A DNA stretch of 55,415 nucleotides. Source: an uncultured Porphyromonadaceae bacterium (lineage in GTDB: Bacteria > Bacteroidota > Bacteroidia > Bacteroidales > Muribaculaceae). Shown here piece after piece: positions 33,222 to 44,327 of this stretch. Each line of letters begins with the position of its first letter. Position 1 is the stretch's first letter. The stretch spans positions 1-55,415 of the forward strand of contig CAMWVE010000017.1 in assembly GCA_947177685.1 (NCBI GenBank). Reading direction: 5' to 3'. The notes below the pieces were generated by a model. The model did not search any database. It saw nothing but the letters and a program-made list of their open reading frames with translations, and was not told where the DNA came from. Position numbers and translations under genes: made by a program.

Positions 33222-36200
33222 ATGTCTTTTACAAATTTTCTAACCAAATTATTCGGGAACAAGGCACAGCGCGACCTCAAGGAAGTACAGCCAAAAGTAG
33301 ACAAGATTAACGAACTTGGCAAACAATACGCTAATTTGAGCGAAGATGAACTGCGCGAAAAAATTGCAGTGATAAGAACTGATATTGCCAAAACAGCCAA
33401 TGAATATCAGACAAAAATTGATGAGCTGAAAGAAAAAGTGGAGGAACTCCCCTTTGACAAACGTCAGCCCTTATGGAAAGAAATCGATGAAACTCAGGAA
33501 AAGAAAATCAAGTCAATTGACAGCAAACTTGATGAAGTGCTTCCTGAAGTGTTCGCCATAATGCGTGAAACCGCAGCCCGGTTCGCCAAAAAGGAGGAGA
33601 TTGTGGTGAAAGCCACTGAGCTTGACCGCACCCTCGCTGCCAAAGGTCATGATTTCGTGAGAATCGAAGATGACAAAGCTATCTGGAAAACCAGCTGGCT
33701 TGCGGGCGGCAACCAAATCAAGTGGGACATGATCCACTATGACGTTCAGCTCATAGGCGGTATAATCCTGCACGAAGGAAAAATCGCCGAGATGGCTACG
33801 GGTGAAGGTAAAACACTGGTTGCAACCCTGCCGGTGTTCCTCCGCTCACTGTCAGGTCAGGGTGTGCATGTGGTAACCGTCAACGATTACCTTGCCAAAC
33901 GTGACTCAGAGTGGATGGGTCCGCTCTACATGTTCCACGGCTCAACCGTAGACTGCATCGACAAACATCAGCCTAACACCAAGGAACGCCGCGACGCATA
34001 TCTCTGCGACATCACATTCGGCACCAACAACGAGTTCGGCTTCGACTACCTCCGTGACAATATCGCCATGTCGCCCGATGACCTTGTGCAGCGTAACCAC
34101 TACTATGCAATCGTCGACGAGGTTGACTCGGTGCTTATCGATGACGCGCGTACACCTCTTATTATTTCAGGTCCGGTTGAACGTGGCGACGACCAAATGT
34201 TTGACCAGTTCAAGGATCAGGTTAAACGACTTGTTGAAGCGCAGCAACGACTGATCACCCCTATTCTGGTTAAGGCGAAAGAGAAACTTGACTCTGACTC
34301 CAAGGAAGATCAGAAAGAGGGTGCCGAACTGCTTCTCCGCGCCTACAAAGGTCTGCCCAAAAATCCGGCGCTCATCAAGTTCCTCAGTCAGGATCAAAAC
34401 AAGAAAATCCTGCTCGATACAGAAAACAAATATCTTGAGAACAACGCAAGCGAGATGCACATCATCACCGATCCGCTCTACTTCATCATCGATGAGAAGA
34501 ACCGCTCGGTTGAGCTTACGGACAAAGGTATCGACGAACTGACCGGCAAAACTCAAGATCCCCACTTCTTCGTGCTTCCCCCCATCACCGAAGAACTTTC
34601 AGAAATTGAAACAATCAGCGATCCGGCTGAACGTCAGCGACGGAAAGATGCCGTGATGCAGGATTACGCCATCAAAACCGAGCGTGTCCACACCGTGACC
34701 CAGCTTCTGAAGGCATACTCTCTGTTTGAGAAAGATGTGGAATATGTCATTGATGACAACAAAATCAAGATCGTCGACGAACAGACCGGACGTATCATGG
34801 AAGGTCGCCGTTACAGCGACGGTCTGCATCAGGCAATCGAGGCTAAGGAAGGTGTGAAAGTGGAGGCTGCCACACAGACCATTGCCACCATCACCCTGCA
34901 GAACTACTTCCGTATGTATCACAAACTCGCCGGTATGACCGGTACTGCCGAAACCGAGGCAGGTGAGTTCTGGGACATCTACAAACTGGAAGTAGTGACA
35001 ATCCCCACCAACCGACCGGTGGCTCGAATTGACCTTAACGACCGCATCTACTGGACAAAACGTGAAAAATATAAAGCCATTATCGATGAAATCATCCGTC
35101 TGCACAAAATCGGTCGTCCGGTTCTTGTAGGTACCACATCAGTCGAGATTTCAGAATTGATAAGCCGACTGCTCACGCTTAACCACATCAAGCACAACGT
35201 GCTCAACGCCCGTCATCACAAAAAAGAGGCTGACATCGTTGCACTTGCCGGATTACCCGGAGCTGTGACCATAGCCACCAACATGGCAGGTCGTGGTACC
35301 GACATCAAGCTCACCGATGTGGTTAAGAACACCAAGGATGATGAAATAACGGATAAAAAAGGAAATGGCATAGGTGGTCTTGCCATCATCGGCACCGAGC
35401 GCCATGAATCACGCCGAGTTGACCGTCAGCTCCGCGGACGTGCCGGACGTCAGGGCGACGAAGGTTCATCAGTTTTCTATGTGTCGTTCGAGGACCAGCT
35501 GATGCGCTTGTTCACCGCTGACAATGCTATCACCAAAATCCTCAAAAACCAGTTCAAAGAGGGTGAACGCCTTGAGAACTCAATGGTTACCAAAGCGATA
35601 GAAAACGCTCAGAAACGAGTTGAGGAGAATAACTACGGCATCCGTAAACGCCTGCTCGAGTATGACGATGTGATGAATACACAGCGTACCTACATCTACG
35701 CGCTGCGTCAACACGCCAACTCCGGCGAACGCATCGGTGTCGACATTGAAAACATGCTTGACAACGTGTGCGAAAACATCGTTCATGATTATTCAGGACC
35801 GGAGGACTACAGCGAACTCTCACTCGAATTGCTGAGAATACTCTCCATTGAACCCCCGTTCACCGAAGAAGAATTCCGTTCGCTTTCAGTTAAGGAAAAG
35901 ACCGAAATGGTCCGTAAGGCTGCTGAAGAAGCCCGCGAGCGCCAGTCAGACCGCATCACCGAGATTGCAATGCCTATAATCAAGGATTGGGTGGAAAACC
36001 GTGGCGCCACAGGCAAAATCCGCGTTCCCATCACTGACGGCAAACGTATCTACGGCATAACCGCTGACATCACCGAGGCTTACAAGACCAACTGCCGCTC
36101 TATTGTAAAAGAATGGAGCAAAGTGGTTCTGATGACTACCCTCGACAAACTCTGGAAAGTTTATCTCCGCGAAATGGATCAGCTGCGCCAGTCAGTGCAG

Positions 36201-36641
36201 AATGCATCTTACGAGCAGAAAGACCCGCTGGTAATCTACAAAGTGGAGTCGTTCAAAATGTTTGAGTCGCTCCTGAACGACCTCAACGTACAGACGCTTT
36301 CAAAACTGTTGCGCGGTCAGATTTACATTCAGCCTGCACCTGCCCAGCAGCCTGCTGACAACGTAAGCACCACTGCCGACTCAGGCGTACGTCAGCATGT
36401 GAAACCTGAAGTGCGTCTGCCCGACGTGCAGAAAGCTGAACCTGAACGCCGCACCGACTACTCACGCTATTCAGCTGCCAAGGCTGAGGATCCGGCTGCC
36501 GCACAACGCGCAGTTGCAAGCCGCACACAGGCTCCCTCAGCTCCCACGCCTGTGAAAGTTGGTCCGCGCGTGGGGCGTAACGACCCCTGTCCCTGCGGAA
36601 GTGGCAAAAAATACAAAAACTGCCACGGCAAAGGGAAATAA
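33222..36641 (+). CDS. secA: Protein translocase subunit SecA
   Basis: 1139 residues, the long Bacteroidota form (E. coli 901). ATP motor of Sec export. Walker A is MATGEGKT (about 191-198), the DEAD-like box is [12 protein letters not shown], and the second motor has GRGTD and [12 protein letters not shown]. The extra length lies mainly in an early charged coiled coil (about 55-105) and in the first motor (about 320-420). A Pro/Ala-rich tail precedes the C-terminal zinc motif [14 protein letters not shown] that binds SecB or ribosomes. No promoter box is obvious in the 67-nt AT-rich gap upstream, so it may be read from the lnb transcript. Confidence 0.98.
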   Translation: MSFTNFLTKLFGNKAQRDLKEVQPKVDKINELGKQYANLSEDELREKIAVIRTDIAKTANEYQTKIDELKEKVEELPFDKRQPLWKEIDETQEKKIKSIDSKLDEVLPEVFAIMRETAARFAKKEEIVVKATELDRTLAAKGHDFVRIEDDKAIWKTSWLAGGNQIKWDMIHYDVQLIGGIILHEGKIAEMATGEGKTLVATLPVFLRSLSGQGVHVVTVNDYLAKRDSEWMGPLYMFHGSTVDCIDKHQPNTKERRDAYLCDITFGTNNEFGFDYLRDNIAMSPDDLVQRNHYYAIVDEVDSVLIDDARTPLIISGPVERGDDQMFDQFKDQVKRLVEAQQRLITPILVKAKEKLDSDSKEDQKEGAELLLRAYKGLPKNPALIKFLSQDQNKKILLDTENKYLENNASEMHIITDPLYFIIDEKNRSVELTDKGIDELTGKTQDPHFFVLPPITEELSEIETISDPAERQRRKDAVMQDYAIKTERVHTVTQLLKAYSLFEKDVEYVIDDNKIKIVDEQTGRIMEGRRYSDGLHQAIEAKEGVKVEAATQTIATITLQNYFRMYHKLAGMTGTAETEAGEFWDIYKLEVVTIPTNRPVARIDLNDRIYWTKREKYKAIIDEIIRLHKIGRPVLVGTTSVEISELISRLLTLNHIKHNVLNARHHKKEADIVALAGLPGAVTIATNMAGRGTDIKLTDVVKNTKDDEITDKKGNGIGGLAIIGTERHESRRVDRQLRGRAGRQGDEGSSVFYVSFEDQLMRLFTADNAITKILKNQFKEGERLENSMVTKAIENAQKRVEENNYGIRKRLLEYDDVMNTQRTYIYALRQHANSGERIGVDIENMLDNVCENIVHDYSGPEDYSELSLELLRILSIEPPFTEEEFRSLSVKEKTEMVRKAAEEARERQSDRITEIAMPIIKDWVENRGATGKIRVPITDGKRIYGITADITEAYKTNCRSIVKEWSKVVLMTTLDKLWKVYLREMDQLRQSVQNASYEQKDPLVIYKVESFKMFESLLNDLNVQTLSKLLRGQIYIQPAPAQQPADNVSTTADSGVRQHVKPEVRLPDVQKAEPERRTDYSRYSAAKAEDPAAAQRAVASRTQAPSAPTPVKVGPRVGRNDPCPCGSGKKYKNCHGKGK

Positions 36642-36661
36642 CCCAAGCAGTTAACATATAT

Positions 36662-36696
36662 CCAAGGGGGGATGTCCGCCATGACTCCCCCCTCGG
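36662..36696 (+). terminator. Probable terminator after secA
   Basis: GGGGGGA (36666-36672) pairs with TCCCCCC (36686-36692) around a 13-nt loop, with partial outer CC/GG pairing and TTTGTTC after. It is 20 nt past the secA stop. Confidence 0.6.
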
Positions 36697-36767
36697 TTTG
36701 TTCAATAAGCCAAACGTCGGGATCCTTGTATATGTCCGGCGATAAATTCATCCTCTCCTGAACTGAT

Positions 36768-38735
36768 ATGATTTCAATCAACAACCTTTCGGTGGAGTTC
36801 TCCGCAAAACCGCTGTTTGACAACATCAACTATGTCATCAACAAAAAAGACCGTATAGCCTTGGTAGGCAAAAACGGTGCGGGCAAATCCACCATGCTAA
36901 AGATAATTGCCGGGTTACAGCAGCCCACCGGTGGCACGGTAGCCAAACCTGACGGAATAACAATAGGCTATCTGCCGCAGCAAATGATTCTCAGCGACAC
37001 CACCACAGTGATGGAGGAGGTTGCCAAAGTGTTCTCGCACGTCGATGACATGCAGAGCCGGCTTGACAGCCTCAATGCCGAACTCGCAGAGCGTACAGAC
37101 TATGAATCAGAGAGTTATCAGAATCTTATTGACCGCATGACATCGCTGACCGAACGTCTTGCCATGGAACAGAGCGAGAACCGGATAGCCGAAATGGAAA
37201 AGACGCTGCTCGGTCTCGGTTTCGTGCGTGATGACTTCGGACGTCAGACCGGAGAGTTCAGCGGCGGATGGCGCATGCGAATAGAACTGGCGAAAATTCT
37301 GCTTCAACGTCCCGACGTGCTGCTGCTTGACGAGCCTACCAACCACCTTGACATTGAGTCGATCCAGTGGCTTGAAAATTTCCTGATAACCAAAGCGGGC
37401 GCAGTGGTTCTGGTGAGCCACGACCGCGCCTTTATTGACAATGTCACCAACCGCACCATCGAAATCTCGCTCGGCAAAATCTATGACTATGCCGTGAACT
37501 ATTCAAAATTTGTGGAACTGCGCAAGGAACGCATAGAACAGCAGATGCGCGCCTACCTCAATCAGCAGAAACAGATTCAGGACACGGAGGAATTCATAGA
37601 GCGGTTCCGCTACAAGGCGACAAAGTCAGTGCAGGTTCAGAGCCGTATAAAACAGCTTGCAAAGATAGAGCGCATTGAGGTCGATGAGGTCGACAACTCC
37701 CATCTGTCGCTGAAATTTCCTCCCGCTCCACGGTCAGGCGACTATCCGCTGATACTTGAGAATGTAGGAAAGGCTTACGGTGACCATCAGGTTTTCGATG
37801 GTGCAACCTTCACCATCAAACGTGGCGAAAAAGTAGCTTTCGTGGGCAAGAATGGCGAAGGTAAATCAACGCTTGTCAAATGTATCATGGGTGAGATACC
37901 GTTCACCGGCTCGCTCCGCATAGGGCATAACGTCAAAATCGGATACTTCGCCCAGAATCAGGCACAGCTGCTCGACGGCGAACTGACAGTGTTCGACACC
38001 ATCGACCGCGTGGCAGTGGGCGACATACGCACAAAAATCCGTGACATACTGGGTGCGTTCATGTTCGGTGGCGAAGCGTCTGAAAAGAAAGTGAAAGTGC
38101 TTTCCGGAGGCGAAAAAACACGTCTTGCCATGATCAGACTGTTGCTTGAAGAGATGAACCTGCTGATTCTCGACGAACCTACCAACCACCTTGACATGAA
38201 AACCAAGGATATCCTGAAACAGGCGATCAAGGAGTTCAACGGCACGGTTATTGTCGTCAGCCACGACCGCGAGTTTCTGGATGGTCTTGTGGAAAAAGTA
38301 TATGAATTCGGTGGTGGCAAAGTGCGCGAATGTCTCGGCGGCATCTATGAGTTTCTGGAGAAAAAGAAACTGGCGTCGCTCAACGAACTTGAACTGTCGA
38401 AAGCCATGGCACAAAAGCCGCAGAAGGTGGAAAGCAACCAGCCGTCAACCCCTGCACCTGCGCCTGAGCAAACCGGCAGTAAAAAGCCTCAGATGAGCTA
38501 TGCCGAACAGCGTGAACAGCAGAAAATGCTCAAACGCGCCCGCAAAAAAGTGGAAGATGCCGAAGCTGAGATAGCGTCAATCGAAGCTGCCATAGCCGAT
38601 GCCGAAAAACAGATGGCTGAAGGCAGAACGGACAACGAAATCATAGCACAGCACACCTCGCTGAACAAGAAGCTTGAAAATGCCATGAGCATCTGGGAAC
38701 TTGCAACCGAAGAATTTGAATCATTGCAGTCATAA
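36768..38735 (+). CDS. ABC-F family ATPase
   Basis: 655 residues with two ABC domains and no membrane part. The first has GKNGAGKST (about 34-42), FSGGWRMR and LLLDEPTNHLD. The second has GKNGEGKST, LSGGEKTR and LILDEPTNHLD. A charged linker between them (about 245-310, RMRAYLNQQKQIQDTEEF) is the P-site tRNA interaction motif. A Lys/Glu-rich coiled coil (about 580-655) closes the chain, as in Uup and YheS. ABC-F proteins act on stalled ribosomes, though the exact class cannot be told here. It is 2 nt before mltG. Confidence 0.92.
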   Translation: MISINNLSVEFSAKPLFDNINYVINKKDRIALVGKNGAGKSTMLKIIAGLQQPTGGTVAKPDGITIGYLPQQMILSDTTTVMEEVAKVFSHVDDMQSRLDSLNAELAERTDYESESYQNLIDRMTSLTERLAMEQSENRIAEMEKTLLGLGFVRDDFGRQTGEFSGGWRMRIELAKILLQRPDVLLLDEPTNHLDIESIQWLENFLITKAGAVVLVSHDRAFIDNVTNRTIEISLGKIYDYAVNYSKFVELRKERIEQQMRAYLNQQKQIQDTEEFIERFRYKATKSVQVQSRIKQLAKIERIEVDEVDNSHLSLKFPPAPRSGDYPLILENVGKAYGDHQVFDGATFTIKRGEKVAFVGKNGEGKSTLVKCIMGEIPFTGSLRIGHNVKIGYFAQNQAQLLDGELTVFDTIDRVAVGDIRTKIRDILGAFMFGGEASEKKVKVLSGGEKTRLAMIRLLLEEMNLLILDEPTNHLDMKTKDILKQAIKEFNGTVIVVSHDREFLDGLVEKVYEFGGGKVRECLGGIYEFLEKKKLASLNELELSKAMAQKPQKVESNQPSTPAPAPEQTGSKKPQMSYAEQREQQKMLKRARKKVEDAEAEIASIEAAIADAEKQMAEGRTDNEIIAQHTSLNKKLENAMSIWELATEEFESLQS

Positions 38736-38737
38736 CC

Positions 38738-39799
38738 ATGGAAAAGAGTAAACAAAAGAGGAAAAAGAAAGGTGAAGCTAAAACCCGGCTGGGGCTGACC
38801 TTTGCTTACGCCGCATCGCTGACGGCAGTGATTCTGCTTGTGGGGGGATGGTGTGTGTGGAATTATCTCAGCACTCCTTACAAGGGGGAATCACGCTGGC
38901 TTTATATTCCTACAGGTCCTGAAAAAGAACAGATTGCCGACTCGCTCGCCACACTTGATGATGAATTCGGTCATAAAGTGTTTCTCATCCTGAGTCATGC
39001 TCCCCGCACAAACCTCTACCATGCCGCAGGAGCTTATAAAGTTGACAATGGAACCACAGCTCTACAGCTCGCTCGCAAGCTTCGCCGGGGCAACCAGACA
39101 CCCGTCAAGGTCACCTTCAACAATATCCGCACCATGGAACAGCTTTGTCAGCGACTCGGCACTCAGTTTGAAAGCTCTGCTGATGACTTCATTTCTGCGG
39201 CTGACACCGTCATGACGCAACTCGGCTTCGGCAAAGCGCAGCAGATAGCGGCATTTTTCCCTGACACCTACGAGTTCTACTGGACCGAGCGGCCGCCGCG
39301 CGTGTTCAAGAAACTTGCCGCACAACACGACAAGTTCTGGAATGAAAGCCGAATGGAAAAAGCACGAAAACTTAATTTGTCTCCCATGGAAGTGACCACG
39401 TTGGCATCCATAGTAGAGGAGGAAACAAATAAAGCGGACGAGCGCCCCATTGTAGCCCGGCTCTATCTGAACAGGCTTGCCAAAGATATGCCCTTGCAGG
39501 CTGACCCTACCGTGAAATTCGCCACCGGTGACTTCTCGCTCCGGCGCATTAACAAGAAACATCTTGAAATCAGGTCGCCATACAACACATATCTCAACAA
39601 GGGTCTGCCCCCCGGTCCTATACGGATGGTAAACCGTCAGACCATCGATGACGTTCTCGATGCCCCCAAACACAACTATCTTTATATGTGTGCAAAGGAG
39701 GATTTCTCAGGCTACCACAACTTTGCAGTCGACTTTGCCACACATCAGGCTAACGCCCGCCGTTATCAGGCAGAACTGAACAGACGCGGCATACGGTAA
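38738..39799 (+). CDS. mltG: Endolytic murein transglycosylase MltG
   Basis: 353 residues: basic N terminus (about 1-17), one membrane helix (about 22-44), then the YceG domain. The catalytic Glu is in LASIVEEETN (about 227), with QADPTVKFA and SPYNTYLNKGLPPGPI as the family C-terminal signatures. It cuts nascent glycan strands at the inner membrane and sets their length. It follows the ABC-F gene by 2 nt, so the two are translated as a pair. Normal length. Confidence 0.96.
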   Translation: MEKSKQKRKKKGEAKTRLGLTFAYAASLTAVILLVGGWCVWNYLSTPYKGESRWLYIPTGPEKEQIADSLATLDDEFGHKVFLILSHAPRTNLYHAAGAYKVDNGTTALQLARKLRRGNQTPVKVTFNNIRTMEQLCQRLGTQFESSADDFISAADTVMTQLGFGKAQQIAAFFPDTYEFYWTERPPRVFKKLAAQHDKFWNESRMEKARKLNLSPMEVTTLASIVEEETNKADERPIVARLYLNRLAKDMPLQADPTVKFATGDFSLRRINKKHLEIRSPYNTYLNKGLPPGPIRMVNRQTIDDVLDAPKHNYLYMCAKEDFSGYHNFAVDFATHQANARRYQAELNRRGIR

Positions 39800-39858
39800 A
39801 ATTTCTTAAATAGTGCATCACGGAGGTCGCGTTATTAGGATTTCCGCTGAAAATTTTG

Positions 39859-39866
39859 TATCTTTG
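39859..39866 (+). promoter_or_regulatory. -7 box close to the uvrA start codon
   Basis: TATCTTTG ends six bases before the uvrA ATG (39873). Transcription would start within a base or two of the ATG. No clear -33 TTTG is visible. Confidence 0.5.
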
Positions 39867-39872
39867 TAAGTT

Positions 39873-42656
39873 ATGAAAAAAGATACAATAAGCATAAAAG
39901 GAGCACGCGTCAACAATCTGAAGAATGTCGACGTGGAGCTGCCACGCAATAAATTCGTCGTAATCACCGGACTGTCAGGCTCAGGCAAGTCATCGCTTGC
40001 CTTTGACACTATCTATGCCGAAGGACAACGCCGCTATGTGGAAAGTCTTTCATCCTACGCCCGACAGTTTCTCGGGAAAATGGCGAAACCTGAAGTAGAC
40101 TACATCAAGGGACTCCCCCCTGCCATAGCCATCGAGCAGAAGGTAAACACGCGCAACCCCCGAAGCACCGTTGGCACATCAACCGAAATATATGACTACA
40201 TGCGTCTGTTCATGGCGCGGATAGGCAAAACCATCTCGCCGGTCAGCGGACAGGAAGTGCGCAAACACAACATTGAGGATGTGGTGCAGAAGGCTCTCTC
40301 CTACCACGTGGGCACTCGCATCGCCATAGTTTCACCAATCACACTTCCTGAAGGTCGTGATTTCGCCACCCAGCTCGAAGTCTATCTCAAGGCTGGTTAT
40401 TCGCGAGTGGTGAACAGCCGTGGGGAATTTGAATCCATTGAAGAGCTGATGGGGAAAAAGAACCTGCACGCAACGGACTACTCGCTGTTGATCGACCGCC
40501 TGTCAGTGCAGACTGACCGCGATGAAGTGAGCCGACTGCGTGAATCCATCGAAACCGCCTTTTTTGAAGGAGCGGACAGTCTCGGTCTGCTTGTTTTTGC
40601 CGATGCAGGTGAGCCTGAACGATGGAATTTCTCACGCAAGTTTGAAGCTGACGGCATATCGTTTCTTGAACCGACGGACCTTCTGTTCAACTTCAATAAT
40701 CCCTACGGTGCCTGTCCTCGATGCGAGGGGTTCGGCAACATTCTCGGCATTGATGAGCGCTTGGTGGTGCCCAATCCAACGTTAAGCGTCTATGAGGATG
40801 CCGTGGCTTGCTGGCGCGGTGAGAAAATGAGCGAGTGGAAAAACCATCTCATAAGCATCGCCTCCTCCATAGGATTCCCCATCCATAAGCCTTACTGCGA
40901 CCTTACAGAGCGCGAAAAAGATATACTATGGAACGGCGCAAGTGACTTCACCGGCATAAACGGATTTTTCAAAATGGTGGAGGAAAACCTCTACAAGGTG
41001 CAGTATCGCGTGCTGCAGTCACGCTACCGCGGACGCACACTTTGCCCCGACTGCCATGGAGCGCGCCTACGCAAAGAAGCTCTGTATGTAAAGGTCAACG
41101 GCAAAACCATTGCCGACCTTGTCAAGATGCCGGTAACCGAACTTATCAAATGGTTTGACGACCTGACACTTACCGAGCAGGAACAGACCATAGCCAAACG
41201 TATTCTCACCGAGATTCGCAACAGACTGCAGTTCCTTGCTGACGTTGGTCTGGGCTATCTCACCCCTGACCGTCTCAGTTCCACTCTCTCAGGCGGCGAG
41301 AGTCAGCGCATAAACCTCGCCACATCGCTCGGAAGCAGCCTCGTTGGCTCCATCTATATCCTTGACGAGCCGAGCATCGGTTTGCACCCGCGTGACACAC
41401 TCAGGCTGATTGAGGTACTTCGGAAACTTCAGCAACTCGGCAACACCGTGGTTGTGGTGGAGCATGACGAGGAGATCATGCGTGCGGCTGACTACATCAT
41501 TGACGTCGGACCCGACGCCGGCACCCACGGCGGCGAAATCGTATATCAGGGACCTGCCGATGAAATCGGAAAAGCTACTGACAGAAGCTACACAGCACGT
41601 TATCTGACCGGCAGCATGAGCATACCGGTGCCTGCCACCCGACGTCGCTGGAAAGATTATATTGAAATAACCGGCGCGCGCGAAAACAACCTGAAAAATA
41701 TCGACGTGAAATTCCCGCTCGGTGTGATGACAGTTGTCACCGGTGTCAGCGGTTCGGGAAAATCCACACTTGTGCGCGACATTCTCTACCGCGCCCTTCT
41801 CCGCCACTTTGAGTGCGCCACTGATGCCCCGGGTGCCTTCAAGTCGATGCGCGGCGATCTGAAACGTATCAGCGGAGTAGAGTTCGTGGACCAGAATCCC
41901 ATTGGCAAATCCTCACGCAGCAACCCTGCCACTTACCTGAAAGCCTACGATGAAATCCGCGCCCTGTATGCTTCGCAACAGGCAGCCAAACAGATGGGGT
42001 TCACCCCGGCGTTCTTCTCCTTCAACACCGAGGGGGGACGCTGCGAGGAGTGTAAGGGCGAAGGAAAAATCACCGTGGAGATGCAGTTCATGGCTGACAT
42101 AACCATTCCATGCGAGGCATGCGGCGGCAAGCGTTTCAAACGCGATTTGCTCGAGGTGGAATATAGAGGCAAGAACATAAGCGACGTACTTGAAATGACA
42201 GTAAGCGAGGCTATCGAGTTCTTCAGCGAGGGCACCGGAAGCACCGAGGAAAGAATTGTCAGACGGTTGAAACCGTTGCGCGATGTGGGTCTGGGCTACA
42301 TCAAGCTCGGGCAGAGTTCATCGACCCTCTCCGGCGGTGAGAACCAGCGTGTGAAACTCGCATATTTCCTCGCGCAGGAAAACTCCTCGCCCACACTTTT
42401 CATTTTCGACGAACCTACAACCGGTCTGCACATCCACGACATCAATCAACTGCTCGACTCCTTCAACCGGCTGATTGCTGCCGGACACACCATCCTCATT
42501 ATCGAGCATAATCCCGAAGTGATGAAAACGGCTGACCATATCATAGACATGGGTCCGGAAGGTGGTGACCGCGGAGGCTATGTGGTTGCTACCGGCACTC
42601 CCGAACAGATTGCAGCCAATCCTGCCGGATACACCGGAAGGTTCATAAAACTCTGA
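39873..42656 (+). CDS. uvrA: Excinuclease ABC subunit A
   Basis: 927 residues. DNA damage sensor of nucleotide excision repair. Two ABC ATPase halves: [10 protein letters not shown] (about 32-41) and [10 protein letters not shown], with LSGGESQRI and LSGGENQRV signatures. Zinc modules are seen as CPRCEGFG and CPDCHGARL in the first half and CEECKGEG ... CEACGGKRF in the second. The length is normal. It follows MltG by 73 nt, with its own -7 box. Confidence 0.98.
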   Translation: MKKDTISIKGARVNNLKNVDVELPRNKFVVITGLSGSGKSSLAFDTIYAEGQRRYVESLSSYARQFLGKMAKPEVDYIKGLPPAIAIEQKVNTRNPRSTVGTSTEIYDYMRLFMARIGKTISPVSGQEVRKHNIEDVVQKALSYHVGTRIAIVSPITLPEGRDFATQLEVYLKAGYSRVVNSRGEFESIEELMGKKNLHATDYSLLIDRLSVQTDRDEVSRLRESIETAFFEGADSLGLLVFADAGEPERWNFSRKFEADGISFLEPTDLLFNFNNPYGACPRCEGFGNILGIDERLVVPNPTLSVYEDAVACWRGEKMSEWKNHLISIASSIGFPIHKPYCDLTEREKDILWNGASDFTGINGFFKMVEENLYKVQYRVLQSRYRGRTLCPDCHGARLRKEALYVKVNGKTIADLVKMPVTELIKWFDDLTLTEQEQTIAKRILTEIRNRLQFLADVGLGYLTPDRLSSTLSGGESQRINLATSLGSSLVGSIYILDEPSIGLHPRDTLRLIEVLRKLQQLGNTVVVVEHDEEIMRAADYIIDVGPDAGTHGGEIVYQGPADEIGKATDRSYTARYLTGSMSIPVPATRRRWKDYIEITGARENNLKNIDVKFPLGVMTVVTGVSGSGKSTLVRDILYRALLRHFECATDAPGAFKSMRGDLKRISGVEFVDQNPIGKSSRSNPATYLKAYDEIRALYASQQAAKQMGFTPAFFSFNTEGGRCEECKGEGKITVEMQFMADITIPCEACGGKRFKRDLLEVEYRGKNISDVLEMTVSEAIEFFSEGTGSTEERIVRRLKPLRDVGLGYIKLGQSSSTLSGGENQRVKLAYFLAQENSSPTLFIFDEPTTGLHIHDINQLLDSFNRLIAAGHTILIIEHNPEVMKTADHIIDMGPEGGDRGGYVVATGTPEQIAANPAGYTGRFIKL

Positions 42657-42667
42657 GACCTCAGAGT
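42650..42667. terminator. Possible terminator overlapping the uvrA stop
   Basis: ACTCTGAG (42650-42657), AC, CTCAGAGT (42660-42667). A short perfect palindrome spanning the uvrA TGA, between convergent uvrA and the phosphatase gene. No U tract on either strand, so the role is uncertain. Confidence 0.35.
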
Positions 42668-42698
42668 CAACAATCAGTTGGTGAACGGAACCTGCGGC

Positions 42699-43970
42699 TC
42701 AGGAATTGGTGTAATAGATGGGCACGCACCGCAGCAGATAGCTGCGCGCTTCCCGCCATGGCACAAACTGAGCCGGATTGTTGGGAATCAGCGTTATGGG
42801 CTGCTCATTGAGGTAGCATCCCAGATAGTGGCGTCCGGTTTCAGATTTGAAAAGCACCATCTGCACGTTCGCAGCCATCGGAACCACATGGAAATCACAC
42901 CAGTGGAGCGCCACGGTGTCGAAGTAATTGGTCATGTAATAGCATCCCGGCAGGTGCATCAGCGACGCAAGAGGCATTACGGTTTCGGCATGCCCGAAGC
43001 GAAGTTCCACGGTGTTTTTGTTTGTTCCTGAAATGAACGCATCGGTGGTTGAAACCAGATTGAGTATCAGCGGTGAAGCAATGTCAGCCGGAACGGTTGA
43101 GATTGTCGTTGCCGTGCGCTGCAGATACTGACGGAGGTTGAAAGCTGACCACAGGGCATTATATTCCTCGGTGGTGAAGAACTGCGAGGCATCCACATCC
43201 ATCATCATAGCCGAAAGCCCCGCTATGACATAGTATTCTATCAGTGCATCTTCCTTTGCCTTGCGTTTGTTCTCAGGCAGCGGATAGTCATTGCCGAGCA
43301 CACGTTTCAGTGCGGTCAGCGGCACAGCCTGTTCCATATAACTATAATACGGTGCTTCCCATCGTCCGCTTTCACGGAAGTCGATATAGTCCGTGTCAAC
43401 ATCAAACGGACGCATCAGCGGTGAGTTCTGGCGTCCGGTAGAGGTGTATATCTCTACCTTGTTGTTGAGGCGGTCAAGCTGATGCACGAAGCTGAACATG
43501 CTCATCATGCAACGGGGAGAGTATGACGATATGGCGTTAACCTTGCCGTTCATAAACAGCATGGGGAAATTCTGGAGCATACGCGATGCTATTCCGCGTT
43601 GTTCCGCCATTCCCAGCGAGTCGAGCGCTCCCCACCGGTTGCGACTGAGCTCCATCACCTCATCGACAATGACCATCAGACGGCGACCCTGCGCGGTAAT
43701 CGTGCCTAACGAGTCAGCCTTCATCAGCATCTTCTTCATCGCCACGGTGTGTGATGCTGAAGCCGGATAGCGTGCGCCATGACGCCCCACATGGTTCATG
43801 AACACCGGAGTAAGCGAGTCAGGATACGAAATCAGCGACTCCGGAATGGGATAAGGTGTCAGTGAGCCTTCGCACTGGACTGCATTATAGCGTGTAGCCG
43901 TTGGGTCGGCGCCCCACAGCATGACTGCCGTCATGCAGAAGGAGCATATCAAGGTCAGTAAACGTGTCAT
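42699..43970 (-). CDS. Histidine acid phosphatase, MINPP-like
   Basis: 423 residues from the ATG at 43970, which begins a signal peptide (MTRLLTLICSFCMTAVMLWG). The frame continues 64 codons further up, but that part covers a promoter and is not secretory. The catalytic motif is GRHGARYP (about 62-69), with the phosphohistidine His at 64. The later GHAETV supplies the HAE acid/base motif that marks multiple inositol polyphosphate phosphatases instead of the HD of phytases. A periplasmic or secreted enzyme that strips phosphate from inositol phosphates is likely. Its substrate is an inference. The -7 box lies at 43998-44005. Confidence 0.87.
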   Translation of the reverse strand: MTRLLTLICSFCMTAVMLWGADPTATRYNAVQCEGSLTPYPIPESLISYPDSLTPVFMNHVGRHGARYPASASHTVAMKKMLMKADSLGTITAQGRRLMVIVDEVMELSRNRWGALDSLGMAEQRGIASRMLQNFPMLFMNGKVNAISSYSPRCMMSMFSFVHQLDRLNNKVEIYTSTGRQNSPLMRPFDVDTDYIDFRESGRWEAPYYSYMEQAVPLTALKRVLGNDYPLPENKRKAKEDALIEYYVIAGLSAMMMDVDASQFFTTEEYNALWSAFNLRQYLQRTATTISTVPADIASPLILNLVSTTDAFISGTNKNTVELRFGHAETVMPLASLMHLPGCYYMTNYFDTVALHWCDFHVVPMAANVQMVLFKSETGRHYLGCYLNEQPITLIPNNPAQFVPWREARSYLLRCVPIYYTNS

Positions 43971-43997
43971 AACATTAAGTAGATGTTTAAATTTTCC

Positions 43998-44005
43998 CAA
44001 AGTTA
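43998..44005 (-). promoter_or_regulatory. -7 box of the MINPP-like phosphatase gene
   Basis: TAACTTTG on the minus strand, 27 nt before the ATG at 43970. It supports the short start for that gene. The divergent box of the TPR gene is 13 bp away. Confidence 0.55.
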
Positions 44006-44018
44006 ACGATTTTTTCCG

Positions 44019-44026
44019 TATATTTG
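44019..44026 (+). promoter_or_regulatory. -7 box close to the TPR gene start
   Basis: TATATTTG ends five bases before the ATG at 44032, so the transcript would be leaderless or nearly so. Confidence 0.5.
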
Positions 44027-44031
44027 CCGCT

Positions 44032-44310
44032 ATGAATGAAACTTTTCTGAAAAAGATTGAGGAACTGGCTGACCGGGGCGAATTCAAACAGGCTCTGTCA
44101 CTGCTTGACAACGCCATTGCTGAAAACAGTGGCGATGACATGCTTTTCATGACCCGCGGCAAACTTTACTGGCGGTTGGGCGACCGCTCGCGCGCCACAT
44201 CGGATTATTCAATGGCTATTCACATCAACCCGGAATCACCTGCCTGTCACCTGCTTGAGATGGCGCGCGCAGTGGAGAATTTCTATAATCCGGATCTTCT
44301 CAATCCCTGA
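44032..44310 (+). CDS. Small TPR protein
   Basis: 92 residues, soluble, no signal peptide. It has about two tetratricopeptide repeats (FKQALSLLDNAIAENSGDDML and LYWRLGDRSRATSDYSMAIHINPESP), a protein-binding scaffold. The ATG at 44032 begins MNETFLKKIEEL; the frame is open further up, but that overlaps the promoter. It is convergent with the RIC-LuxR gene, 5 nt away. A partner cannot be read from the sequence. Confidence 0.8.
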   Translation: MNETFLKKIEELADRGEFKQALSLLDNAIAENSGDDMLFMTRGKLYWRLGDRSRATSDYSMAIHINPESPACHLLEMARAVENFYNPDLLNP

Positions 44311-44327
44311 CTGGGTCACTCAGGATT
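44302..44327. terminator. Weak hairpin between convergent TPR and RIC-LuxR genes
   Basis: AATCCCTGA (44302-44310) pairs imperfectly with TCAGGATT (44320-44327), with one bulged C and a 9-nt loop. It spans both stop codons. Confidence 0.35.

Noticed and set aside
43971-44162. Extended N terminus of the MINPP-like phosphatase
   Set aside because: Lies over two divergent promoters and the TPR gene; lacks secretion features that start at 43970.
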